Part shown: piece by piece, positions 22,648-35,028 of the stretch
How the letters are laid out: the number at the start of each line of letters is the position of its first letter
Numbering within the stretch: position 1 is the first letter of the stretch
NCBI GenBank assembly: GCA_034401135.1
Contig: JAWZSP010000006.1
Location: 124,001 to 188,000, forward strand
Length of the DNA: 64,000 nt
Reading direction: 5' to 3'
Origin: Volutella citrinella
Taxonomy: Eukaryota; Ascomycota; Sordariomycetes; Hypocreales; Nectriaceae
Notes under the pieces: model-generated
The model's database searches: none
What the model saw: the letters and a program-made list of their open reading frames with translations, nothing else
Told to the model about the DNA's origin: nothing
Position numbers and translations under genes: made by a program

Positions 22648-24382
22648 GTGGATATATATATGCGGAGAGCAGCAGAAAACACCATATCAAGCATCCGACA
22701 ATTCGTGGCCATCATGTCTTCCCTTGTGGTAACCTCTGTGCCTTGCGCAGCGTCTTCGTTCCCGATCCCGACCGTGGCCGGTGCCGACTTCATCTCCATC
22801 GATGCGAACCTTGTCACCGACTACAGTTTCGACGTGCCTCCAGGATGGGCATACTCGCAACCCTCCCTGAGCGTTCAAAACACCACCTTTTGCAATGTCA
22901 CAGTTACGTACACACACCCCAACCAGAATGACATGCTTCATGTGGAAGCGTGGCTCCCCAGTCCGGAGAATTACAATGGGAGGCTACAGGCTATTGGAGG
23001 CGGCGGCTGGACAGCTGGTAGATTCATCTTGAGCTACGCCGGCATGATCAATGCTATTGCCAATGGCTATGCCACCGTCACCACCGACGCTGGGCTGCCT
23101 GATACTCCAGACCCTCTCGATTGGGTGCTTGCCAGCCGAGGGAACATTAATACAAATGCCCTGCAAAACCTTGGACAGGTCTCTCTGAGAGATGAGGTGC
23201 ATTCACACGCCCCAAGGTGCAAGAAATCCTTGTCAACTAACAATCTTTTCAGGCCAAGATTGCAAAGCAGCTGATCAAAAGCTACTACGGCAGTGGCCCC
23301 TTGTACTCTTACTGGAACGCTTGCTCACAGGGTGGCCGCCAAGGCCTCAAACTCGCGCAGCAGTATCCTTCAGAGTACGATGGAATCATGGCGGCTGCAC
23401 CAGCAATTTACTGGTCCAAGCTCATCATGGGAACTTGGTGGCCTACTTTCTACATGGAGTCGACAAACCAATTTCCACGTGATTGTGAGCTAGATGAGCT
23501 CACACGACTTGCCATTGAACGCTGCGACAAACTGGATGGCCTGCAGGATGGCCTTATTTCGGACATAGGCAAGTGCAGGGAGACGTTTAACCCATTTGAG
23601 CACATTGGAGTTGCTTTCAATTGTTCCAGCAATGGGTCAATGTCACGCATCAGCAAAGCCGCTGCTTCTGTTGCCAACGCTACCTGGAACGGACCAGTGT
23701 TTTGCAATGGAAGGCCCATGTATTTCGGCTACGATATTGGCGTTGAACTGTCCAAGCTTGCCCGTACGAACTGTACTGGCGACGTCTGCAAGGGTTTTGG
23801 CCACGATGAGCTCAACAAGTTATACCAGGCATATGTTGACGCAAGCTATTCTCCATCTGCAAACGCGAGCTTCACCCATGTGCAGTGGGATGAGCTCTAC
23901 CGCTCCCTCAAGCTTGTGTTTGCCTCCAACATGGCTACTGACGAGGTGGACTTGAGGCAATTCCGTGACCGAGGTGGCAAGATTATCACATACCACGGAC
24001 TGGTTAGTACATGACGCGCAGATGAGAGGTTTTTGCTGACTTTTTCCAGGCCGACCAGAGTATCCCCCCAGCAGCAACTCTGCGCTACTACGAGGATGTT
24101 GACGACTCTGCGGGGGACATCTCATCCTTTTACAGACTCTATCGGGTCCCCGGCCTCGCCCATTGTTTTGGGGGCAGAGGGGGTCAGCCAGATTCACTCT
24201 TTGGACTATTGCGCGCCTGGGTGGAGAATGGAACGGTTGCGGAGAGTTCAGCAGTCACTGTCACTCTTCCAGACGATTCGAAGATGCAGCAAGTCATTTG
24301 CCCATATCCCAAAAGAGCTATCTTTGATCATGACTGCCATAACAACTCGACACAATGTTGGTCCTGTAAGGAGGAGAACTGA
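22648..24382 (+). CDS. Tannase / feruloyl esterase family, secreted
   Basis: Serine esterase acting on plant phenolic esters (feruloyl or galloyl). Exons 22648-23196, 23253-24002 and 24050-24382 give 543 aa. The nucleophile Ser208 sits in the family motif CSQGG, the acidic residue is probably Asp435 in GLADQSIPP, and the histidine is His471 in GLAHCFGG. The Cys pair beside Ser and His is the disulfide clamp typical of the family. Many N-glycosylation sequons support secretion. The hydrophobic N terminus (FVAIMSSLVVTSVPCAA) fits a signal peptide; initiation could be at 22648, 22660 or 22714. It converges on a zinc-cluster regulator. Confidence 0.9.
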
Positions 24383-24632
24383 TACCGTGCGGTATTCAGA
24401 CAGCTTAGCCAGATAGTCAGGCCATATACCGTCAAACCAACTCTAAATCTCAGAGCTTTGTCCATTGAGCGGCACAAAAATGTGGATGGACCAACTGCGT
24501 ATTAAGTTGCTGAGGGATACACCAAATCGCCCCCGGCATGTCTGTGACGCTTTGAAACAATATACCCTGACCTAGTCGTTGACCGACATTGGGGATATGG
24601 TTCTTAACACATGTGTTACGGAGTACATTATA

Positions 24633-26037
24633 CTAAACAGCTGGGGGTTTTCCTTGCCATCGCCAACCGGTTTGCCACAAGGGCCATGAGACTTGCGGCA
24701 CAAATTCTGCCTCCAGACGCTCCATGACAGAACTCATAACATTGTGCGCCCATCCTTCCATGATCCAGAATGTTTCTAGTGTGCCCAGCAGTACAGAAAA
24801 GTAGCTGAGAAGAACTAGAGCATGCGGTTCTTTCTTGGTGAGGAGCTCAAGGTAGTCGTCCTCTACGCACCAGATCCAACGCATGACAACGTGCGTCTTG
24901 CCATCAACGTGGGCTTGCGGCTCTTCCGCCGTTCCATATACATTGCGAAAACAATCTGACAAGTCTCTGCACAATCCTGGGAGACATTGCAGCTTGCCAT
25001 CGCTTCCAGACGTGATGCCAGACGTGATAAACGTCTGCAACTCATCCAGGGGCTGCTCCCAAGGTATATATCCGTTCCCAGATTGCAAAGGCGTTGGTTT
25101 CTTGTCCAAAACAGGCGGAAAGGGGCCAAGGCAGCCAGTAAAGATAGCTGCGAGACCGCTGGTCTCTATAACAAGGCGCACACCCCGAAAGAGACTCCAC
25201 CACGCAACTTCAGCATCATCAGCCACGAAAAGAAGATTGCCCTTGCCTGGCGCCTTGGCTAATGTATAATTACAGACAAGCACCGTAGCCACGTAGAGGG
25301 CAGAGCAGGTTTCTCGGTTGACCTGGGGGAGCAAGGCAGTAACCTCGGGCAGAGCCAGGGAGAAGTGTGCCTCTGCGACTGTCTCATATCGTTTTGCATC
25401 CGCCGGGTGAAGGCGAGCCAGGTGGATTGCAGCTAGGGCCAGGATAAGACGTAAGATGTACTGATACTGGTGCTCGAAAACAAGCCGCGGACACTTGTCA
25501 TGCCACAGGGCATCGTCCCCTAGTGTCAAGGACGTGCAGCTAAGATAGTGGTGGTAGAGCTGCATATCCTCCATGTTGAGCGGCGGAAGTGGTTTCACGT
25601 CCAGCGGAGAATGCGAAGGGCTTGGCGGGTCGAGAGCAACAGCCTCAGCGGATGGCTCCGACTCCTTCGGGCGCACATGGTTGTCCAGCCGCACCTTGAG
25701 TGGCCGTCCGCGTTTCTTTGGCCGCTGAATATCGGCTTGTTGTTGCGTGCTTCCCCCCGCAGATCCCGATCCAAAGTCGCAAGCGATGGAAATGCGGGTG
25801 CAGTTTCCGCACGCAGGTTTTTTCTCGTCACACTATTCGCGTCAACTGGTGAGTCGGCGGGAGAGAGCAAGCTGTAAATGGAGGCGTCCTTACCTTTACT
25901 CGTCTTTGCTTGCACATGGCGCACCCATTCCTAGATTTTGTATGCGACCGACGCACCACGGGGCGGCAGGCACAGCGACCAGACTTGTGCGAGAGAGCGT
26001 GTGCATGCTCGTCGGCCTCGTCCCCGTTTTGGGTCAT
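24633..26037 (-). CDS. Zn2Cys6 transcription factor
   Basis: Exons 26037-25894 and 25832-24633 give 447 aa. The zinc cluster is complete after splicing: CAMCKQRRVK / CDEKKPACGNC / C, with the intron after the second cysteine pair as in many fungal factors. An AT-hook-like KKRGRPLK follows. The remaining 350 residues resemble the sterol-uptake/UPC2-like C-terminal half (a short FTD-like region with LYHHYLSCTSL and many helices). The nearest likely target is the convergent tannase gene 250 bp away, or the transporter/glucosidase pair; this is inference from position only. Confidence 0.88.
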
Positions 26038-26478
26038 TGTATTTGCGGCTGATGAAGACGTGAAAAAAGAAAAAAATTAGTTCGTTGGATGTTAGGTGTG
26101 CTGTTGGAATGCCAGCATCACCAACGCGGCCCACCCACAGCAGAAGATGGCACTAGTGTTTGCTGAAAGGAGGGCCGTTAGCCAAAGGCTGCCGAGCCTT
26201 AGCCGGGGCTGTCCGGACTTTTCAAGGTCCGAGTTCCGTTAAAAGTCTACGATTGCTTCCCATTACCCTAAAGGCAGATATTTCCTCGCAAACCTCGTGG
26301 ACTTGCTTATCTGCTTTCCAATCCTCAATTAGTAGTCTTTAATATTAGGACTTTTTAAATTTCATATTAACGAATTACTTAATCGCGCGCACTGTCTCTG
26401 CTCCCCAGCCACTATCCTTTTGGCTGCTTGCTGTCAGCCAACAAGCTTACCCTCTAGTAACAGCCAGCACAGCCTCTC
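26038..26478. other. Intergenic with AT-rich stretch
   Basis: Promoter side of the zinc-cluster gene and 3' side of the kinase-ankyrin gene. About 26320-26390 is markedly AT-rich. No gene seen. Confidence 0.45.
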
Positions 26479-29400
26479 TCATGCCATCAAATCGCCAGAC
26501 AACAGAGTGTTGCGCTCTTCTGCCACTTCCAACGACCCTATATCGCTACTTGCAGGCTGTGGCTCTTTGGTCTTCAGTTTGCCATCATCATCCATGTCAC
26601 TAATCTTCACGTCCAGTGTTGTTTCAAATTCAGCTATTGTGGCGTCATTCAAAGCCTTGAAATCCAAGCCAGAGTCCGTAAGCAATTGGATGGCCGTGCC
26701 GATGTCTGAGAGGACCTCCTTGTAGCGAAAAGGGGAACTGGATTTCAAGTTAGCCACCGATCTTAGACGAGGCACCTCCATTATAGCCCTGTCTCCGCCA
26801 ACCAGTACTCACTCTCTTGCGCCGCGTCTCTCTGGCTGATCTAATATGTCTTGAAGAATATCCAAGGCCCGCGAAACCTCGTAAAAACAAAACGTTAGAG
26901 AAGCGGCGAGAATAATACTCCTCGGACCAGGTGGCACTGCTTGAATTGCGTCGAGATTACCGTCGAGAACATGAACAGACCTTGCCCACGTCTCGAATTG
27001 CTCCCTGCAAGATGCAAGCCCCGCCCAGATATCTGGTTCTTCCTCGGCCAAGAACGTGTCTTCCAGTATTCTAGAGAACTTCTGGAATGTGTTTGAGACA
27101 GTCTCAGAGAAACGCGGCCGGCTGATGTCTCGGACCCTGATGAGCCCGGGCTGCTCAAGCTGGACGAGCTGGGACGAGGGTAGTCCGACTGCTGCTCCAA
27201 AGAAAGCCATGATACTCTCGTTGGTCTGTGAATCGACTTCTGCATCTTTGCTTTTCTTGAATTTCTCCACCCTAGCGGTCCTAGCGTGGTCCGTGGTTTC
27301 GTTGACGGAGTTTGGAATGCCGAATAACTCGGCTCTGGTCTTGGCACCCTTGTCGCGGAGATAGCTGACAATCTGTGTAGTGCGCTTGTTGTACTCCATT
27401 TCTTCTCTGTATGTTCCCCCAGCATTCTGAAGCTCCTTTAGTAGTTCGCGGTCTTCATTCAGGTGTACGTAAATGGCGGTGTTCCAGTTTCGCTGAAAAG
27501 CGCAATCCAGAGGAGTCGGGCCGCGATTGAGCGACTTCATAAATGAAAGATCCAAGAGCCCAGACGAGATCTCTGGCGCAAGATCATCCAAAAGGCCACC
27601 AAGGAGGCTAGAATCCGGTGCGTCCAGTGAGCTGCCATGGCTGGCGTTGATTGGAGCCCCTGCTTCCACGAGGATCTTGACGGCTTCAACGTTGCCCTTG
27701 CTAACGGCATGATGCAGCGGCGTCTGCTTGGATATCGGATGAGAGATTTCATGTAGCCTCTGCCTTAGTGCATCCTGACCATTCGGTCCAGTCCTTGTCT
27801 TGGAAATAACTGTGGTTAGTATCCTCGAATTGATGCTGTCGTCTCGCCCAAACTCCCATGTATCACACACGACTCGAATCAAATTCAGATCATCATTGCT
27901 CGCAAATGCATCTGCACCCGTCAGTGTGCGGATTGGTGGTGGAAGTTGTGCGCAAAGAATCTCCGGTTGCTGTTTGAGGATACGATTTACCATCATCTCA
28001 GAAAGCCTGGAGTTGCCTTTGGCGATGCAAGCACCCAGAGCACGCTCTACATCAAGCTGACATAGTTCATGACGCAGAAGCTCGTCGACGACATGGTGAT
28101 TATTGTAGAAAACGGCAGCATGTAAAGGTCCGTGTCCCATATCGTCCACGGCAGACATGTCAACGCCGGAGGCAACAATGACACTGACGATTTGCCGGGC
28201 CTCGGATGGAGATGTATACTGGCGAGCGCCCACCAAGTTCAGGAGTGGGACACCAAATGCTTTCTTGTCAGCCAATGGCTTCTGTACGTACTTCAACAAC
28301 GCCTCAATTACATCAGGGCTGCAGCCAGAGATGACGCTTGGAAGGACGAATCTGAGGTCTGGCGTCAGTGGAAACTCTGTTGCCATGGAATCAGCCTCGT
28401 TCCTTGCTTGTGGTCCCCTCGGCCGATATGGTTTCATTAAATTTCTAGTCGGGTTACTAGACAACTCGTGAAGGCATTTGTCTGTAAGAAAAGCGTTGTT
28501 GCCGTCAAGCGCCGAGGAGAGAAGGCCTCTGTAGTCAAAGCTGAGTCCATGTCGGCGAATGCACTCGATGGCGGAAACGAGGAACGCTTCATCTGGTGGG
28601 TCGTCTGGCCAGAACATCAATTGCTGTAGAGGCGATATGAGGCGTCCAGCAAGTGGGAGGTACAGATCGTGAATGCATGGGAGTTGAGCGGTGTTTGCAA
28701 CTGCGAATGGCATGAGCGTCTCGAGTAATACCACGGAGTGGATGCGGAGTGTCTCCTCCAATGGAGTAACGCCGGCAGCATCCGCCAAGTTTGCATCAGC
28801 ACCAGCGTCGAGCAATAACTCGGCGGCCTGCTTGTCTTGCTGGGACACTGCTAGGTGCAAAGGAGTTCCACCACGGACGTAAAGGGCGCCATATGGAAGA
28901 GGCCACCCTTTCGAAGGCTCATAAACAATGTTTGGGTCTGCCCCGTAGGAAATGAGCTCTCGTAGTATCGCGTATGGCTGATGAGAAAGCATGGCTAGGT
29001 GCAAAGCAGTGACGCCGCTGCTGGTTCTAGCAGAGGGATCGGTACCAGCTTGTAAGAGGTATGCAACGACTGGCATCGAACCGCTGAGAGCAGCGTAGTG
29101 CAACGCGCAGATGTTTGCAGATCCTGTTCCCTTAATGGATGTCTCCCCTTCGACTTTCACTATCGTTTTGCACAAGTCCACTGCGCCAAAGAACGAAGCG
29201 AGCTGTAGATTGGTGATTTCTGTTTGCTGCAAGATGCGGTGATTGACGGCGTCCGGCTCTGGTGGTAGATTGTTGAGACCGGATTCCAAGTCCCACGAAT
29301 CTTGAGACTCAAGATGAAGCCTGGCTCTCCCGCGTAGACTCTCCATCCCTGATACTGTTGACAAATAAGTCTCGGGAAACTTGGCTTGGAGACTCTTTCG

Positions 29401-31262
29401 TGCCATGACCGAGCCGTCGAGCATTGCACCAACAAGCCAACTTTCTACCTTGCTGGGATGAATTGTCGCAGTGACACTAGGCCTGTCAAGCAACCTGAGG
29501 ATGAAGCCAGCCGCAGTGAGATTACCCTGCTCTGCGGCCAAGACAAAGTTCTGCAGAGCCAGCTCAATGTTGCTTTCACGAGGACTGATGTCGTCATAGG
29601 CCGCGTAGAAGCCCTGAACTTGACAGATGCCTAAAGCCAAAGCCGAAAAGCCTCTGTCATGTGCTGTCTTGCCATACTTGGACTTGAGTGAAAGCTGGTG
29701 GGATATGAAGGCTCGGAAATTCGATGGCGTCGTACGTAGAAGCCATACATAGTTCGAAAACTGAGCCAAATTAGCATTGAAGTTGAAATAATTATAGAGC
29801 AGATATGGGTTAAGATACGTTAGGTTCAGTAACGCCAAAGTCACCTTTTGTCAACGGCGATGGCTTTGGGCCTCTGCTACTTCATTAGATCGTCTGCCCT
29901 ATAAAGCTACTGTGCAGTGTATGAGGTGATACATACTCGTTTGGTGGTTCTCCCTGCAGCACAGAATAGCACTCCATGACCTCATTCATACTTTTGGATC
30001 GTTTTGATGTTTCGGCTCTAATCGTCTTGTCGAATATGAGATTTGGGATTCCAGCATCAGCAGTGCTAGAGGCCATCCGACCGACCGCAGAGACAGCATG
30101 TCGCAGCAGGGTATCTCCATCCTTCTTTGCTCTCATGAAGGCATTCCGACGTAACTCGCCAGTGTGTGCGTTTGTTGTGCCAACACTGGGAGCGACGCCT
30201 GAGGAACCACCGAGGTCTCCCGGGGACCAAGCAATCTCGTCCCACGGATCTTTCCCATCGCACAAGACCTTCCAAACCAGTAGCCCGTACGCATATATGT
30301 CAGTCTGTCGAAGGGCGTCGGTATCGAACAGCTGAGCCAGACTGTGCTGCTCAGTGTTTATTTCGGGAGCCCTCCAAATGCGGGTGCCTAGGGGAGGCTG
30401 TTGAGGTGGGCTGCTTGCATCATCGAAAACCTCAATCAGTGAGGAGCCTGGGGTAGTAGTAAGCAAGTGGTGGTCATATTCTAAGTCGGATAGTCATACC
30501 AAAGTCTGATAGCTTTGCTCGAATTTTGGTAGGCCGGTCCTGGTCTCGGAAGAGTAAAACATTCCTGTGACTGGCGTCAATCTAGCATCGTCTACCTGCT
30601 CGCATTCCATACTCAGTCTTGATATCACCATGGATTACTCCACAGTCGTGAAGAAAGGAAACTCCTCTCGCAACATCCAAGCAGATTCCCGTCTTGGCCC
30701 CAGCTGCGATCGGGTCTTTACCAGGGTGTAGGTAGTCGCACAGTGTTCCGAGTTCTGCATATTCAACAATCAAGGATGGCGCGAGGACGGTTGGGTCATC
30801 TTGCGTATCCCACATGAAGCTGTGCATGTGGACAATGTTGGGATGCTGTCGTACGGGCGGATGGTTGAGGATTTTCATTTCCATCATGACGGCTCTCAGC
30901 CGAGCGGGAAAGTCTTGGCTCACGCTGTACTCTAGCTGTCGCAGCCGGGGCTGTTTAATAACCACAAAACTCTGTCTCCTGAAACTCGTATCGGACGACG
31001 CGATAAACTGGGACACGAGACGTCCGGACACGCGGCGAACCGAGAAGGAAAGGCCACCTCCTAGTCGTAAGCAGCCGAGTTCATTGCCAGGGATTCCGAG
31101 GGGGTGGCCAATTCCGATGGGTCCAGACAGCACAATTTGCAATCGAACCAGAGCATCAATGTCCAGATAGCCCAGATAATCAGCTGGTGGTGGTATGTTG
31201 CTGGACCATTGTGAGGAATAGCCGTCCTCGTCCGAGGTGATCGGAATCAACTCCGATGACAT
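26479..31262 (-). CDS. Protein kinase-ankyrin repeat protein
   Basis: Exons 31262-30613, 30564-30500, 30447-29933, 29844-26813 and 26737-26479 join in frame to 1,506 aa. The kinase domain (about 60-390) has the beta-3 lysine K103 (FVVIKQP), a catalytic loop HGDIKTEN with Asp213, a SDFG at 237-239 and WRAPE, so it looks catalytically competent although the glycine loop is degenerate. The rest carries helical and Sel1-like segments, then two groups of ankyrin repeats (CALHYAALSG, TALHLAM, TPLHLAVSQQ; later GPLHAAVFYN, TPLHHAVSKG) and a C-terminal helical tail. The join at 29933/29844 uses a moderate GTATCA donor. It is divergent from the HeLo-pseudokinase gene, 301 bp away. Confidence 0.85.
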
Positions 31263-31563
31263 CGCACTTTGCTCGTCAGTGCGGCTCGTACAACAGTATA
31301 AAAGGTGAGCAACTGGTTGACGGGAACAATGTTTTGATGTTGATGTGGGATTGATGGGATGTCCCCGCTCGTCCGACTCTGGGCAGATGCATGTCAGAGC
31401 ATCAGGCTGCCAGGCTGCGAGCTGAAAGATGTGATATCGATGTGATAGTGGCGTCCAGCCTGCAGCACACGTGCATTTGTACCATCACGTGCGGATCATC
31501 CCACGTCACGTCGTATCGAGGCTGGCTCTCGAGTTTTCCCCTCACATCAGCTCTTCCGCCACG
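31263..31563. promoter_or_regulatory. Shared promoter, kinase-ankyrin / HeLo-pseudokinase
   Basis: A 301-bp head-to-head promoter. TATAAAAGG lies at 31297-31305 on the plus strand. Two CACGTG E-boxes (31468-31473, 31486-31491) and two CACGTC cores (31502 and 31507) fall within 45 bp. Such clusters are bound by bHLH or bZIP factors; which one is unknown. Confidence 0.55.
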
Positions 31564-33303
31564 ATGGCTTCGCCGTTCGAGGTACTTGGCATCCTAAGCG
31601 TCTTTCAAACATGCCTCCATGGCGCCCGTCAGTTACATCAGTTTGTGCGGTCCTATCGGCACATTGATAGTGACATGGTTGACTTGGATCTCCGCATAGA
31701 GGAGGCAAATGCCTATCTGTGGTCCTTTGGGCGTATCCATGACCTGATTCTCCAGAGCGACATGGAGTCCACAACAGTACCAAGCGGCCCGGAAGGCGTC
31801 TCACCTTCATGGAAAGAACTTGCCAATAAGCGGCTGGTCCTGACAGATGGCCACCTTCGAGATGCCATCCAGATCTTGGAAAGGTACAACACAGCATCCG
31901 CTAATGAAGCAGTGTCGCCGCAAAGTTTCAGCGACTCTGATTTATTCGGCAGTTACACACTGCCAACTCGCTCAGCGACATTGGAAAGCTCTGGCACTTT
32001 GCTGGACTCTCGCCGACACTCGATCAAGAGTCTGAGTCTGAGGAGAAAAGTCACATGGTCAGGAAAAGACAAGCAGGCGCTGGTTGCGGCCGTGTCGCAA
32101 TTTGAAAGCGATGTCAAGGCTTTATTCAACCTCACCATGCCCAAGTTCTGGATCATCATGCACGAATCAACAGCGAGCGCCATAAAGAACCGCAGCCAGC
32201 AAGGTGGACCAACCCAGGCAACGACAAGTGTGTCACAGGACCTTAGTCAAGGCCAAAGGGTCAAGCAAGAAGTGCAAGCCTTGGAACTGTCGAAGAGACT
32301 TGACGCGGAAGCCCAGTCAGACAAGGAAAGTCGGAGAATCGACTTTGATGCGTGCTTCCCGTCGCTGGCGCAGGACGATCTCCCAGACCTTCCATCCCGG
32401 ACTGCCTTGAGTCTGAACAGGGGTCAGAGCACCTTTCCAGTGATTGTTGAGTGGAAAGGCTATAATAGGCAGGAGTTGACTCGAGATGAAGCGATTAGGC
32501 GTGTGAGCGACGTTGTCTGTATGCTCAACTCTCCTGCGCGCTTCTTACACAACGTCTTACCCTCTGTTGGCTTTTTCGAGGACACCCGGTCCAATAATAG
32601 CCCCCTGCATTGGATTGGCATTGTCTATGATACGTCTGGACTCGAAAATAAAACGAAAATGCGAACGCTGCGTGAGCTCCTTCAGCAACCTACTGGCCCA
32701 AACAAGGACAAGAAACCTCGCTGGAAGCCTCACCTTGGACATCGGTTCAATCTGGCTCTCCGCCTATCAGAGACGTTGTTGGCCATTCACAATTGCGGCT
32801 GGTTCCATAAGGGCATCCGGCCGGAGAACATAGTGTTCTTCACAGCAAGTGAGCCCTCTGTTGCAGATCCGTACCTGCTCGGATGGGAGTATTCAAGGTC
32901 AGGCAAGCAAGGGGAACGATCTGAGGAAATCCGAACTGTGAACACAGACATGGGGCTGTATCAGCACCCGGACTACTACGAGGAAGTTGAAGTCAAGGAA
33001 GACGGGAGATATAAGGCCACCTTTGACCACTATCAGCTTGGGTGTGTTTTGTTGGAGATTGGCATGTGGAAACTCCTGGGCGACACCAGAGGGTTGAAGT
33101 ATCTAGGGAGTGGAGTGCCGGAAGGAGTGTCTCGGGAAAATTGTCGCTTCAAATTGATTGAGAGGGCTCAGAAGCTGGCCGTCGACATGGGCGAGATTTA
33201 CTCCAATGTCGTGCTCAGACTGCTCAAAGGGTTAGACGACAATGGCAATGATGGGGAGCTCTGGGATGTTGTTGTTCTCCAGCTTACCAAATGCTGTGTT
33301 TAG
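31564..33303 (+). CDS. HeLo-like domain pseudokinase (MLKL-like layout)
   Basis: Single exon, 579 aa from the Met of MASPFEVLG. The upstream frame is open to 31471 but adds no recognisable sequence. The N-terminal 200 residues match the fungal HeLo/prion-inhibition type: hydrophobic first helix, then RSYRHIDSDMVDLDLRIE. A Ser-rich linker and a kinase-fold domain (about 300-570) follow. The catalytic loop reads FHKGIRPENIVFF, so HRD is HKG and the Asp is lost. DFG is replaced by GWE (YLLGWEYSR), and there is no glycine loop. It is therefore a pseudokinase. HeLo four-helix bundles act as membrane-permeabilising death executors in fungi, and bundle-plus-pseudokinase is the order seen in metazoan MLKL. 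The divergent kinase may act on it; that is inference. Confidence 0.82.
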   Translation: MASPFEVLGILSVFQTCLHGARQLHQFVRSYRHIDSDMVDLDLRIEEANAYLWSFGRIHDLILQSDMESTTVPSGPEGVSPSWKELANKRLVLTDGHLRDAIQILERYNTASANEAVSPQSFSDSDLFGSYTLPTRSATLESSGTLLDSRRHSIKSLSLRRKVTWSGKDKQALVAAVSQFESDVKALFNLTMPKFWIIMHESTASAIKNRSQQGGPTQATTSVSQDLSQGQRVKQEVQALELSKRLDAEAQSDKESRRIDFDACFPSLAQDDLPDLPSRTALSLNRGQSTFPVIVEWKGYNRQELTRDEAIRRVSDVVCMLNSPARFLHNVLPSVGFFEDTRSNNSPLHWIGIVYDTSGLENKTKMRTLRELLQQPTGPNKDKKPRWKPHLGHRFNLALRLSETLLAIHNCGWFHKGIRPENIVFFTASEPSVADPYLLGWEYSRSGKQGERSEEIRTVNTDMGLYQHPDYYEEVEVKEDGRYKATFDHYQLGCVLLEIGMWKLLGDTRGLKYLGSGVPEGVSRENCRFKLIERAQKLAVDMGEIYSNVVLRLLKGLDDNGNDGELWDVVVLQLTKCCV

Positions 33304-35028
33304 GCGACAACTACTAGTCGAAGGCGTTGTCCGCTCTAATGTTACTGCACAGTACATCTTCTTCGTCCGCATCGCGCACTCAACTACCTCAGCCCCGTTG
33401 CTAATCAATCCCAAGATCACACCAGATTTATTACAATATGATAGAATGGCCGACCAGTATCCTATGGCAACCAACCGTCGGCGCCCGCGCCCGTAGCGCA
33501 CCTACGGGTACTAGATCTGTCGACAACATTCCTCTGTCCGGCCCTCTTTTCCCTCGCTCTCCGCTCCCAGTCTTTGCTGGCCAGCCTGTCACCTTTTCGG
33601 GTTCACCATCGTGCCGGCTGCTGGGGCTGCCGCAGCTGGTTCCCCGCCAGCTGGCACCAATCCTTGCCTGGTCTAGCGGTGAGTTCGCATTTTGCATTCT
33701 GCAAGGCCCTTTGCCGACTGATATGGGTCTTTAGAACCGACGAAATGGATGCCATGGATGCTGAGAGGGAGAGGGATGGGAGATGGAGACAGCGCCTGGC
33801 CTCGTTCTTTGCCCTTCTTCCCCGCTTGGGGTCTATGCCTGGTAGGCCATCAAGGCGAACGTCGAACGTGCCAACAGGACCCCCGACCCAGGCAGCAGCA
33901 TTGGAGTGCAGCATACTTAATTTGACGGTTGTAGATAGCCGAGAATCCGAAACCCGATGTGCACGCCCGTCCCCCATCCACGAACTCTTAATAATACCCC
34001 TCCATGCTCGCCATATGCCTCATTGAACACTTTATCTGCCTCATACTTAAATACAGAATACAGACCCTCTTGACACTCAAGAGTCTTCAAGTCACAGGCC
34101 CAGACCTTAACCCTCCCTTTGAGAGCTATCTCACCTCACCCCTGAACTATGCAAAAGTTGAAGAACGCGTGCTTTGAGGTAATGTAATCATCTGAGTCTA
34201 GGGGGTTGGTGAGTCTGGGGCATCCCTTCTCCGTTATAGGCAGTTCCCTAGACGTGCTGCGTCCTATTGTGTGTCAACATCTTGTTTGGTGCCTGGATTC
34301 CTTCATACTGATTAAGACTTGCAGTGACGTTGTTACGCATTCGGGCCGTAGACAGCCTGATTGATAACCTTGTAAGGCGGGTAGCAAGAGGCCCCGCACG
34401 ATTTAATCTGACATGCATGATTGAGAAACTCCGAGCCCAGCAATTGTCTACTACATGCCTGTCGACAGCTCGGGCTAATAGCGGGTCCCCCACTTGATGA
34501 GTTGGCGAATCCCCGTGGGCACGACACCCTGGTAAAGCGTCGTATCAAAAACCCAATGTTAGAGCTCGGCGGAATTCACAGCAATCTACAGCCGGGCTTA
34601 GCCAGCCCGGTTGGTCAGCCCACGACAAGGATGAATTTCTCCGAGCAACCCTGTAAGCTCGTATTAGAGGCTGGAGGGTGCATCAGATCTTGTGAATATG
34701 CAAATAGGCTAATACTGACAACTGTGTCTTATGATCTAAGGAACCCTGCTGTACGATTTAGATGTTATAGACCTTCCATCTTCAGCTAGTATCGGGAGGT
34801 CTATATGCGCGATTTCGACATTGAGCCTGAAGGCGTCGTCTAGTTACCCGGTGTTTCCTCTTCTCTCTCGGTTATTGCAGTAACATTTACTGGACTGTAG
34901 ATGGCTTGTTGCTATAAATACTTGGACATTTCCATCCATAACTATTCTCCTCTACTGCTATGAACAACATCAAGTATCCTTACTACCCTTGAATCCGTTT
35001 CATATCTCTCAGTACATCCTTTATAACA
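33304..35028. other. Long intergenic region with two hairpins
   Basis: 1.7 kb with no gene I can support. CCGGGCT...AGCCCGG near 34590-34610 can fold into a short hairpin. An imperfect 12-bp inverted repeat lies at about 34766-34777 and 34794-34805. A TATA box TATAAATA at 34913-34920 lies about 110 bp before the small secreted protein gene. Confidence 0.45.

Noticed and set aside
26320..26400. AT-rich stretch as a transposon relic
   Set aside because: No terminal repeats, target duplications or coding remnants are visible.
33574..34026. Plus-strand frame of 150 codons downstream of the pseudokinase
   Set aside because: Arg/Pro/Ser-rich without domain or signal; an overlapping minus-strand frame is equally long, which argues for GC-driven chance.
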